The position numbers and the translations under genes were made by a program. The notes beneath the pieces are model-generated. The model did not search any database. It saw nothing but the letters and a program-made list of their open reading frames with translations, and was not told where the DNA came from. Source: Kaistia soli DSM 19436 (GTDB taxonomy: Bacteria; Pseudomonadota; Alphaproteobacteria; Rhizobiales; Kaistiaceae). Taken from it: 64,000 nt of DNA. The DNA lies in NCBI RefSeq assembly GCF_900129325.1, contig NZ_FQUP01000001.1, positions 992,001 to 1,056,000 on the forward strand, written 5' to 3'. Shown here one piece after another: positions 38,988-46,224 of this stretch. Numbering within the stretch: the stretch's first letter is position 1; each line of letters begins with the position of its first letter.

Positions 38988-40526
38988 TCACACGGATGGA
39001 GACGTCGGCAGATCGCCGATGGGCACGGGACGGCCGAACAGCCAGCCCTGCCCCATAGCGCCCGGCGCGATGGCGCCGAGCGCCGTCGCTTGCTCTTCGG
39101 TCTCGATGCCCTCGAACACCACCGAAAGATTGAGCGTCGACATCATGTGCAGAATTTCGTCGAGAACCAGCGAACCCACGAGGCTGGTCCCGACCGAATT
39201 GCTGAACAGCTTGTCGAGCTTGATGGTGTCGATCGGCAGCGTCGCGAGATAGGCAAGACTCGAATATCCTGCCCCGAAATCGTCAAGGAAGATGCGGAAG
39301 CCGGCGGCACGCAGACGGCCTACCGCATCGCCGATCAGCTTGACGTCGCCGGTTTCCCGCTCGGTGATCTCCAGAACAATACGCGATCGTTCGACACCAT
39401 AGGCGTCGCAATAGAGCTTCAACACCGTCAGGAGTTCCTCGGAGAGCAGCGACTGGACCGCAATGTTGATGCTGACATAAAGGTCCGGGCGCTCGGACAG
39501 CAGTCCCGACATGTCGCAGAGGGCCCGGTCGATGACGAACTCCGTCAAAGCCGGCAGCAGCCCAGTCCGTTCCGCCAGCGGGATGAAAACATCCGGACTG
39601 ACATGATCGCCATTGGGCAACGGCCAGCGGGCGAGGGTCTCGAAGCCGACGACAACGCGATCGTCGAGGCGCACCAGCGGCTGATAGTGGACCGTGATCT
39701 GGTTCCGGTCGATTGCGCGCTTCAGGCGACGGTAGAGCGTCCGTCGCGAGGTGAGCCACGTACCGATGAAACCTTGGGCGATCCTGCCGAGAAGCGCGCC
39801 GCCGCAGAGGAGCGCGAGCTTTTCCCCAAGCGAAAGCCTTGAAAAGCCCATCTGTGCAGGCTCGCTGACCACGACGCAGAGATCGAATCCATCTCTGCAC
39901 TGGTGAATGTTCTGTTCGAACCATCGATCCACGACCGGGGTATAGGCGGCACCCGTCAACTGATCCGAATGCTTGGAACTCGCATAGGCCGTTGCTAGCC
40001 GGGGCGGCACCACTGCGGCAACTGCGTCGCCGAGGGATCTGAACAGATCGTCGGCGGCAGTTGGACGAGTAAAGATGACAACATCATTGGCTTCGGCCGC
40101 CGATACGACGAGCCTCCAGTCGCCGCGCAAGGGAACACGCAGCCACACTTTGGTGCCCCTCGATGTGATCCTGTCGGCAGGACCAAGAATCCCGCCGTTT
40201 GGCACGATGCCATCGCTGTCGCAGAGAATGCGGTTGTCCTTTGTGCGGCCGATTTCGACGATAAACGCCGACCGCTCGACGAGCAGGCGCAGCGCCTTCA
40301 AATCTTCCGGCGAGCACGGCTCCGTCTTCAAGCGCGGCACCGTGCGCAAACTGGAACGGACCTCGGTCGCGACCGCAACCGAGCGACGCAGAATGAGTTC
40401 GGCCTGGAACGCAAGTTCGCTGTGCCGCCGCTGCCAATGGATAACTTCGAAGGTAGCTATGACGGCGATGACGCCGATAGACATCGCAAGGACGGTCCAG
40501 CAAGCTCTTCGCAACGCGGGATTCAA
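38988..40526 (-). CDS. CSS-motif EAL-domain c-di-GMP phosphodiesterase
   Basis: 512 residues. Membrane helix at about 8-28, a periplasmic CSS-type sensor domain (Cys71 in EPCSPEDL and Cys102 in RILCDSDG), a second helix at about 230-255, and a cytoplasmic EAL domain (about 262-505). EAL active-site residues are kept: GFETLARW (ETL variant of EAL), the Asn in SINIAVQSL, LEITE, LDDFGAGYSSL, IKLDK, FEGIETEEQ and GQGWLFGRP. It should hydrolyse c-di-GMP, with the periplasmic Cys pair giving redox control as in the PdeC class of E. coli. It stands alone, next to glycogen and not far from polysaccharide genes. Confidence 0.9.
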   Translation of the reverse strand: MNPALRRACWTVLAMSIGVIAVIATFEVIHWQRRHSELAFQAELILRRSVAVATEVRSSLRTVPRLKTEPCSPEDLKALRLLVERSAFIVEIGRTKDNRILCDSDGIVPNGGILGPADRITSRGTKVWLRVPLRGDWRLVVSAAEANDVVIFTRPTAADDLFRSLGDAVAAVVPPRLATAYASSKHSDQLTGAAYTPVVDRWFEQNIHQCRDGFDLCVVVSEPAQMGFSRLSLGEKLALLCGGALLGRIAQGFIGTWLTSRRTLYRRLKRAIDRNQITVHYQPLVRLDDRVVVGFETLARWPLPNGDHVSPDVFIPLAERTGLLPALTEFVIDRALCDMSGLLSERPDLYVSINIAVQSLLSEELLTVLKLYCDAYGVERSRIVLEITERETGDVKLIGDAVGRLRAAGFRIFLDDFGAGYSSLAYLATLPIDTIKLDKLFSNSVGTSLVGSLVLDEILHMMSTLNLSVVFEGIETEEQATALGAIAPGAMGQGWLFGRPVPIGDLPTSPSV

Positions 40527-40869
40527 GTGATCGCCATCCCCAGTCTCGGCCTTCCATGTTCCGGCGCTGTCGCCCGGCTTCGCTCAAGGCATGGATGCGA
40601 GCATCGGCTCCAATCGGAGCCGCGAGCCTTCCAATGCTGCTGTCGAATCGAAGAACCCACTACAACCTCAGGCAGACTAGGCGATCGAGGTTGGATGTCA
40701 GCGCGCTCAAATTGCGCAAGATCAAATCACATCCGATCATCATGAACACATGACAAACACGGACGTACAAACACCTTCCGTTTACGTCAGGCCCTGCCGA
40801 TACTCCGTTGGCCACGAAGATCGGGCCCGCATCGTTGCGGCGGACGAGGGAGGGCGCGGCGGGCGCTCG
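40527..40869. other. Non-coding stretch upstream of the EAL gene
   Basis: 343 bp between the EAL start and the IclR stop (both minus strand). It contains a small hairpin CGGCTCC-aatc-GGAGCCG (40605-40622) without a T-run and an AT-richer segment at about 40700-40790 that could hold the EAL promoter. I see no gene or known regulatory box. Confidence 0.5.
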
Positions 40870-41649
40870 TTATTCGTCGATACCCTTGCCGAGCACGATG
40901 GATAGCTCTCGCGTCGCCTCGAGCAGCGTGGCGAGCGCCGCCTCCCGGTCCGGCACATCCTCCCGGTCGACGCGCGGCAGGAACGGACAGGTGAGCGCGG
41001 CGATGGCGGTGTCCCCGGGACCGAGGATGGGTGCCGAGAGATTGAAGACCGCTTCAGATTGAAAGCTCGGCATCGTCTCGAACCCCTGGGCGCGAATAGC
41101 GGCCAGACGGGAATCGAGCCCTGCCGGACGGCTCTTGTCCTCTGCGAGGTCTTCCCGCTCCGCCTCCATCAGCGCGCGTTCCTGGGGCGTCGCAAACGCC
41201 AGCAGGACGTGGCCGGAACCAGTATTGTAGAGGCTGACGCGCGCGCCGACACGGATCGAATAGCTCCAATAAGACGGCGCATCCATCTGCGCCACGACGA
41301 TCACACGGCCGCGGTCATAGACCGTCAGATGGCAGGCCTGCTCGGCCCGCTTGGAGAATGTCCGCATGACCGGAAGCGCCTGGCTCACCAGCCGCCGCAC
41401 CGGCGCATGCTGATGGGCAAGCGCGAAGAGCCGCAGCGTCAGTTCATAGCGATCGCCAAGGATGCGGGCGACATAGCCCCGCCGGACCAGGCGGTCGAGC
41501 ATGCGATAGATTTCGTTGGGCGAGCGGCCGAGCGCCTTGGCGATCTCGGCCTGGGTCATGCTCTCGTCGGTGGCCGCCAGCAGCTCCAGAATATCGAGCC
41601 CCTTGTCCAGCGCAGGCGCACGATAGCGATCATGGGCGTCATCGAGCAT
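40870..41649 (-). CDS. IclR-family transcriptional regulator
   Basis: 259 residues. The N-terminal winged helix (ALDKGLDILELLAATDESMTQAEIAKALGRSPNEIYRMLDRL, about 13-55) and a C-terminal GAF-like effector domain (about 85-255, with TGSGHVLLAFA and FQSEAVFNLSAPI). It is divergent from a short-chain dehydrogenase gene across 265 bp and probably controls it. The DNA between them carries a sequence also found in front of pcaR (see findings). Effector unknown; regulators of this type beside such dehydrogenases often sense sugar acids. Confidence 0.9.
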   Translation of the reverse strand: MLDDAHDRYRAPALDKGLDILELLAATDESMTQAEIAKALGRSPNEIYRMLDRLVRRGYVARILGDRYELTLRLFALAHQHAPVRRLVSQALPVMRTFSKRAEQACHLTVYDRGRVIVVAQMDAPSYWSYSIRVGARVSLYNTGSGHVLLAFATPQERALMEAEREDLAEDKSRPAGLDSRLAAIRAQGFETMPSFQSEAVFNLSAPILGPGDTAIAALTCPFLPRVDREDVPDREAALATLLEATRELSIVLGKGIDE

Positions 41650-41718
41650 GAACCGTCAATCCCGGCATGGGTCGAGCCTGAGCCAATGCTCGCCGCCGGC
41701 CACATGACAGGCTAAACA

Positions 41719-41753
41719 TTGACTTGCATCGGTTGCTTTCGCTTATATACGAA
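41719..41753 (+). promoter_or_regulatory. Promoter and putative IclR-type site for the SDR gene
   Basis: TTGACT (41719-41724), 18 nt, TTATAT (41743-41748): a sigma-70-like promoter for the dehydrogenase gene. The -10 region is overlapped by ATATACGAA (41745-41753), the complement of TTCGTATAT, which also lies upstream of pcaR (59203-59211). That overlap would suit repression by the adjacent IclR protein. Confidence 0.45.
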
Positions 41754-41914
41754 TACACCATTCACGGGTGGATATTTTGATCGTCATGTCGGATCGTGGG
41801 CCTGCCGGAACGACGAGCGGCAGTGAGCGGGGCCTCATCGCTTTCCGCCGCGTCGCAATCAGTCGGCAACCGGCGGCGGGCGGTCCTTACCCCTACATCT
41901 GAGAGGAAACATCG

Positions 41915-42649
41915 ATGAGCGACAAGCTCGCAGGCAAGGTCGTGCTGGTGACGGCAGCGGCACAGGGCATCGGCCGCGCCATCGCCGAAAGTGCGGCCGA
42001 TGCCGGCGCTACCGTGTGGGCGACTGACATCAACGAAGCGAAAGTTGCCGAGCTCTCGCACCGGACGAATGTCACCACCCGCGTTCTCAACGTCCTGAAA
42101 AGCGTCGATGTCGATGCGCTGGTTGCCGAGATCGGTACCGTCGATGTCCTCTTCAACGCCGCGGGCATCGTTCATGCCGGCACGATCGAACAGGCGACGG
42201 AAGCCGATCTCGATCTCGCCTACGACCTCAATGTCAAGTCGATGTGGCGCACGATCAAGGCCGTGCTGCCGGGCATGCTGGCTCAGAACGAGGGATCGAT
42301 CGTCAACATCTGCTCGGTCGCCGGCTCGATCAAGGGCGTGCCCAATCGCTTCGCCTATGGCGTCACCAAGGCCGCGACGGTCGGGCTCACCAAGTCGGTC
42401 GCTGCCGATTACGTGGCGCGCGGCATCCGCTGCAACGGAATCTGCCCGGGGACGGTCGAGAGCCCGTCGCTGCAGGATCGGCTGCGCGCGCAGGGCGACT
42501 ACGAGGCGGCCCGCGCCGCCTTCATCGCGCGGCAGCCGATCGGCCGCATTGGCACGCCGCAGGAGATCGCGGACCTTGCCATCTATCTCGCCACGGCGAC
42601 CTATACGACCGGCCAGATGCACATCATCGACGGCGGCTGGGTCAACTAA
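41915..42649 (+). CDS. Short-chain dehydrogenase, 2-keto-3-deoxy-L-fuconate dehydrogenase-like
   Basis: 244 residues, classical SDR. The cofactor site is VTAAAQGIGRAI, the catalytic Ser sits in NICSVAGSIKG, and Y-x3-K in FAYGVTKAA. The ICPGTVESPSLQDRL segment and the ending TGQMHIIDGGW are typical of the DHRS6/BDH2-like group that includes bacterial 2-keto-3-deoxy-L-fuconate dehydrogenases of L-fucose catabolism. No other fucose gene is in the window, so the substrate call is tentative. It is divergent from an IclR regulator that probably controls it. Confidence 0.82.
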   Translation: MSDKLAGKVVLVTAAAQGIGRAIAESAADAGATVWATDINEAKVAELSHRTNVTTRVLNVLKSVDVDALVAEIGTVDVLFNAAGIVHAGTIEQATEADLDLAYDLNVKSMWRTIKAVLPGMLAQNEGSIVNICSVAGSIKGVPNRFAYGVTKAATVGLTKSVAADYVARGIRCNGICPGTVESPSLQDRLRAQGDYEAARAAFIARQPIGRIGTPQEIADLAIYLATATYTTGQMHIIDGGWVN

Positions 42650-42666
42650 GGACGTCTCGATACCCG

Positions 42667-42693
42667 TCATGGCCGCATCTAGTGCGGCCATGA
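42667..42693. terminator. Hairpin between convergent SDR and DUF899 genes
   Basis: TCATGGCCGC, a 7-nt loop, GCGGCCATGA: a perfect 10-bp stem centred in the 60-bp convergent gap. No T-run follows on either strand, so it may be a weak bidirectional terminator or an mRNA 3'-end stabiliser. Confidence 0.45.
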
Positions 42694-42709
42694 TATGGGC
42701 ACTTCCCCG

Positions 42710-43408
42710 TCAGTACTGATCGCGTCGCCTGACCCAGGCCTGCGGGAAGTCCAGGCCCTCCTCGTTCCGGCCCTTCGGGACAAGGTCGAGATAGTGATAG
42801 GCGCCGTTGACCATCTCCACGCCGCGACCGTAGCAGGAATAGGTGTGATAGATCGCGCCTTGCTCGTCCCTGGCGAACACGCTGATGCCGACGATGTCCG
42901 AGGCGCCGACCTTGCGGACGGCATAGTTATAGTAGCCGCGGCCTGCGGCGAGTTCCTCCGGCGTCATCGCGGCCTGATAGTCGAGGTTGAAGTCGCTGCC
43001 ATCGGCCTGCACCCAGGGGAAGGTCCAGCCGAAGCGGTTCTTGTAAGCCTCGATCCGCTCCAGCGGCGCCCGCGAGACGGCCGTGAAGGCGACGTCCCGA
43101 TGCGCGAGATGAACAGGAATATGATCGAAATTGTCGGCCCAGAACGAGCAGGACTTGCAGCCCTCCTGCCAGTCAGGGCCGAACATGAAGTGATAGACGA
43201 TGAGCTGCGAATGGCCGTCGAAAAGGTCCGCGAGCGTCATCGAGCCGGATGGGCCGATGAAGCGATAGTCCTTCTCGACTGGCTCCCATGGCATCGCCAT
43301 GCGGCGCCGGGTCAGCGCCTCGCGCTGATGGGTGAACGCCTTCTCGGCGTCGAGCAACTCAAGCCGCGCCTTCAGCCAGTCGTCATGCGACACGACATCG
43401 TTCAACAT
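42710..43408 (-). CDS. DUF899 thioredoxin-fold protein
   Basis: 232 residues of the DUF899 family, thioredoxin-like, containing the FMFGPDWQEGCKSCSFWADN segment with a C-x-x-C pair, and a YYNYAVRK and YHTYSCYGRG pattern near the C-terminus. The biochemical role of the family is not established; the Cys pair suggests a redox function. It follows a small membrane-protein gene on the same strand at 21 bp. Confidence 0.85.
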   Translation of the reverse strand: MLNDVVSHDDWLKARLELLDAEKAFTHQREALTRRRMAMPWEPVEKDYRFIGPSGSMTLADLFDGHSQLIVYHFMFGPDWQEGCKSCSFWADNFDHIPVHLAHRDVAFTAVSRAPLERIEAYKNRFGWTFPWVQADGSDFNLDYQAAMTPEELAAGRGYYNYAVRKVGASDIVGISVFARDEQGAIYHTYSCYGRGVEMVNGAYHYLDLVPKGRNEEGLDFPQAWVRRRDQY

Positions 43409-43429
43409 ATCTCTTCTCCTTGAGTGATT

Positions 43430-43681
43430 TCAGGGCCGGCCGATGCGCCGGAGCCAGGGGCCGGCGTGGACGAGGCTCATCAGGGCGTACATGAGCGCCA
43501 TGCCACCCGGCAGCGCGCTGCCCGGCATGCCGCCGCAAAGCACCGCGCCGCCATTGTCGACGAGGCTTGCAACCGCCATCGCGGCGAACAGCGGTGTCGC
43601 GGCAAGCGCTATCCCGTCCGCGATCCGGCCGCTCCACGAAGCGGTGCCGGACAGGGATGTCTTGAAAGCATCGCTGGTCAT
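43430..43681 (-). CDS. Small two-helix membrane protein
   Basis: 83 residues. Two hydrophobic segments (about 22-40, GIALAATPLFAAMAVASLV, and about 55-75, SALPGGMALMYALMSLVHA) with a short Cys-containing linker. I do not recognise a named family. It is 21 bp upstream of the DUF899 gene on the same strand, and such pairs may form a membrane-anchored redox unit; this is only an inference from adjacency. A GGATGG sequence precedes the ATG. Confidence 0.6.
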   Translation of the reverse strand: MTSDAFKTSLSGTASWSGRIADGIALAATPLFAAMAVASLVDNGGAVLCGGMPGSALPGGMALMYALMSLVHAGPWLRRIGRP

Positions 43682-43786
43682 TTGCCGCCATCCATCTCAT
43701 GCTGCCGGTACGGCCCCTGTGGACCGCGAGCCGATCCTCGCCGCAATCGGAGCGAGGGCGGGAGTGACAATCCTGGCGCGATCGAA

Positions 43787-45010
43787 ATGGACTCGCTGAT
43801 CACCGCCGCTGCGCTGGCGCTGGCCCGCGGCGATCCGCTTGCCGCTCTGAAGCGCGTCGCGCTCCGCGACGATGCGCCGGCACTGGCGCTCCGTGGTATC
43901 GCGATGGCGCAGCTTGGCGACTTTCCGCGAGCGCGGACCCTGCTACAGCGCGCTCGCCGCGCCTTCGGAGCACGCGAGGTCGTCGCCCGCGCCCGTTGCA
44001 CGGTCGCCGAAGCCGAAATCGCGCTCGTTTGCCGCGATCTCACCTGGCCGATCAAGCCGCTCGACGATGCCCGCGCGGTATTGGAGGCGCGCGGCGATCA
44101 CGCAAATGCCGCCTATGCGCGCGTGCTGGCGGCACGGCGCATGATCCTGACCGGGCGGCTCGGCGAGGCCACCAGGCTGCTCGAAGACCGCGATAAAGGC
44201 AGCGCTCTGCCCCCAGCTGCCGAAGCCGCCGAGGCGCTGGCGCGCGCGGGCCTCGCCATCCGCCGCATCGATATCAGGGGCGCGCGGGTCGCTTTGAATG
44301 CTGCCGATGCCGCGGCGCGGCAGGCGGGCATTCCGGCGCTGATGGCCGAAGTCGATGCCGTGGGCGCTCTGCTCGGTGCGCCGGTGGCGCGGCTTGTCAA
44401 AGGGACCGGCGGCCCCCTGGTTTCGCTTCCCGAGGTGGAGGCGTTGCTCGAGGCGCCGGCCTTGATCGTCGATGCCTGTCGCCATGCTGCAAGATCGGGC
44501 TCATCTCATGTCCGCCTCGATACGCGGCCGGTGCTGTTCGCACTGCTGTTTGGCCTCGCCAAGGCATGGCCCGGCGATATTGGCCGCGCCACACTGATCC
44601 GCGACGCGTTCCGGGGCCGCGAAGCCGACGAGTCGCATCGCGCGCGGCTAAGGGTCGAGATCGGGCGGCTGCGCGAGTTGCTGGCGCCGCTCGCGGACAT
44701 CACGGCGACGGTGACGGGCTACCGGCTGATTCCAGCAGCGGACAAGCCGGTCGTGGTTCTGGCGCCGCCCTTCGACGCGCCGCATGCATCGGTGCTGGCG
44801 CTGCTTTCCGACGGCGAGGCCTGGTCGAGTACCTCGCTTTCCATCGCGCTCGGGTCCAGCACGCGCACCGTGCAGCGCGCGCTCGACGCCTTGGTCAAAG
44901 CCGGCAAGATCCAGAGCGTCGGGCGCGGCCCGGCGCGCCGCTGGATGGCGCCGCCGGTTCCCGGTTTCCCGACAAGCTTGTTACTCTCTGGGCCAACGCC
45001 CGGTCACTAA
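43787..45010 (+). CDS. Regulator with TPR-like N-terminus and two winged helices
   Basis: 407 residues. The N-terminal 200 are Ala/Arg-rich helical repeats (TPR-like: ALALRGIAMAQLGDFPRARTLLQRA). About residues 245-315 look like an OmpR/SARP-type winged helix (LFGLAKAWPGDIGRATLIRDAFRG, then ARLRVEIGRLRELL and a TGYRLIP wing). Residues about 330-390 form a second helix-turn-helix (WSSTSLSIALGSSTRTVQRALDALVKAGKI). It probably regulates transcription. It is divergent from the DUF899 pair and 55 bp upstream of a beta-propeller gene, the arrangement of a regulator with its targets. Confidence 0.75.
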   Translation: MDSLITAAALALARGDPLAALKRVALRDDAPALALRGIAMAQLGDFPRARTLLQRARRAFGAREVVARARCTVAEAEIALVCRDLTWPIKPLDDARAVLEARGDHANAAYARVLAARRMILTGRLGEATRLLEDRDKGSALPPAAEAAEALARAGLAIRRIDIRGARVALNAADAAARQAGIPALMAEVDAVGALLGAPVARLVKGTGGPLVSLPEVEALLEAPALIVDACRHAARSGSSHVRLDTRPVLFALLFGLAKAWPGDIGRATLIRDAFRGREADESHRARLRVEIGRLRELLAPLADITATVTGYRLIPAADKPVVVLAPPFDAPHASVLALLSDGEAWSSTSLSIALGSSTRTVQRALDALVKAGKIQSVGRGPARRWMAPPVPGFPTSLLLSGPTPGH

Positions 45011-45065
45011 TGTGGCGACCGAGATGCTGCCACGGGGCGGCACCAACGGCGAAGGAGCGATCATC

Positions 45066-45704
45066 ATGAAGCGGGCCAAGGCGGAGATCCTGCGCGAATA
45101 CGGGCCGTTCGACGGCGCACCCAGCATCGGCGGCGTCACTTATGATGGTGAGCGCGTGTGGCTGGCAGCCGGCGAGCGGATCGCGGCACTCGATCCCGAA
45201 AGCGGAACGCTCGTGGGTAGCATCAACATCGCGGCCCATGCCGGCACAGCCTTCGACGGTCGGCACCTCTTCCAGATCGCCGGCGACGTCATCCAGAAGA
45301 TCGATCCGGTCAGCGGCGAACTGCTCGCGACGATCCCGGCTCCCGGTCAGGGCCGCGACAGCGGCCTCGCCTATGCTGAGGGCGCTCTGTTCGTTGGCCA
45401 ATTCCGCGACCGCTGCATCCACGAGATCGATCCGGAGACAGGCGAGATACGCCGGACCATCCGCTCGGACCGCTTCGTGACCGGCGTCAGCTTCGTCGAC
45501 AGCGAATTCTGGCATGCGACATGGGAAAACGACGAAAGTGAGCTGCGCCGCATCGATCCACAGGACGGCACGGTGCTTCAAGCGCTGGAGATGCCGGCCG
45601 GCCTCGGCATATCCGGCCTTGAATCGGATGGAGCGGACCGCTTCTTCTGCGGCGGCGGCGACAGCGGCAAGGTTCGGGTGATCAGACGCCCGAAACACGA
45701 TTGA
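45066..45704 (+). CDS. Beta-propeller protein, glutamine cyclotransferase/Vgb-like
   Basis: 212 residues made of repeated propeller blades (GVTYDGERVWLAAGERIAALDPESG, then TAFDGRHLFQIAGDVIQKIDPVSG, LAYAEGALFVGQFRDRCIHEIDPETG). Each blade ends with an I-D-P-x-S/T-G turn, as in Vgb and glutaminyl-peptide cyclotransferase-like proteins. There is no signal peptide. An AAGGAG ribosome binding site precedes the ATG at 45066. No specific enzyme activity can be claimed. Confidence 0.75.
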   Translation: MKRAKAEILREYGPFDGAPSIGGVTYDGERVWLAAGERIAALDPESGTLVGSINIAAHAGTAFDGRHLFQIAGDVIQKIDPVSGELLATIPAPGQGRDSGLAYAEGALFVGQFRDRCIHEIDPETGEIRRTIRSDRFVTGVSFVDSEFWHATWENDESELRRIDPQDGTVLQALEMPAGLGISGLESDGADRFFCGGGDSGKVRVIRRPKHD

Positions 45705-45768
45705 ATATCGGAACGATCGACCGCCCTTCACGTTGACTCGCCATCTGAAGCATCGATGGAGAATTAAG

Positions 45769-46164
45769 ATGACCTTGGTCAACGACACCGGCTTCACCAC
45801 CAGTACCCATTCGATCAACCCCCTGATTTCCGCAGAGAAGGTTGATGGAACGGCCGTGTATAATGGCGCCGGCGAACGCCTTGGCGACGTGCATGACGTG
45901 ATGATCGACAAGCAGTCGGGCCGCGTTGCTTATGCCATCTTGTCTTTTGGCGGCTTTCTCGGCATCGGCGAAAAGTATCACCCGCTGCCGTGGAACGCGC
46001 TGAAATATGACACCGAGCTTGGCGGCTATGTCGTCAACCTCACGCGCGACCAGCTTGAAGGCGGCCCGGTGTTCGACGACACCGACGAGCCGACCTGGGG
46101 CGATCGCGACTACGAGAAGCGCGTTCACGACTATTACGGCATTTCGCCCTACTGGACGATCTGA
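45769..46164 (+). CDS. PRC-barrel domain protein
   Basis: 131 residues. The PRC-barrel pattern is clear: VDGTAVYNGAGERLGDVHDVMIDKQSGRVAYAILSFGGFLGIGEKYHPLPW. Free-standing PRC-barrel proteins are widespread in Hyphomicrobiales and are often stress-related, but their exact role is unknown. The ATG at 45769 has a GGAG ribosome binding site; there is a good terminator just after it. It appears to be monocistronic. Confidence 0.88.
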   Translation: MTLVNDTGFTTSTHSINPLISAEKVDGTAVYNGAGERLGDVHDVMIDKQSGRVAYAILSFGGFLGIGEKYHPLPWNALKYDTELGGYVVNLTRDQLEGGPVFDDTDEPTWGDRDYEKRVHDYYGISPYWTI

Positions 46165-46187
46165 CGCTTCCGACGATTGATGCAGAG

Positions 46188-46213
46188 AGCCGCGGCGCAA
46201 GCCGCGGCTTTTT
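46188..46213 (+). terminator. Intrinsic terminator of the PRC-barrel gene (GCAA tetraloop)
   Basis: AGCCGCGGC, loop GCAA, GCCGCGGCT, then T's through 46213: a perfect 9-bp stem closed by a stable GNRA tetraloop and a 5-T run. It starts 24 bp after the PRC-barrel stop and lies in the convergent gap with the mannosidase gene. Confidence 0.88.
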
Positions 46214-46224
46214 GCTGTTCGGAG

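Noticed and set aside
40605-40622. CGGCTCC-aatc-GGAGCCG hairpin as a terminator
   Set aside because: It lies in the leader of the EAL gene, and no T-run follows on either strand.
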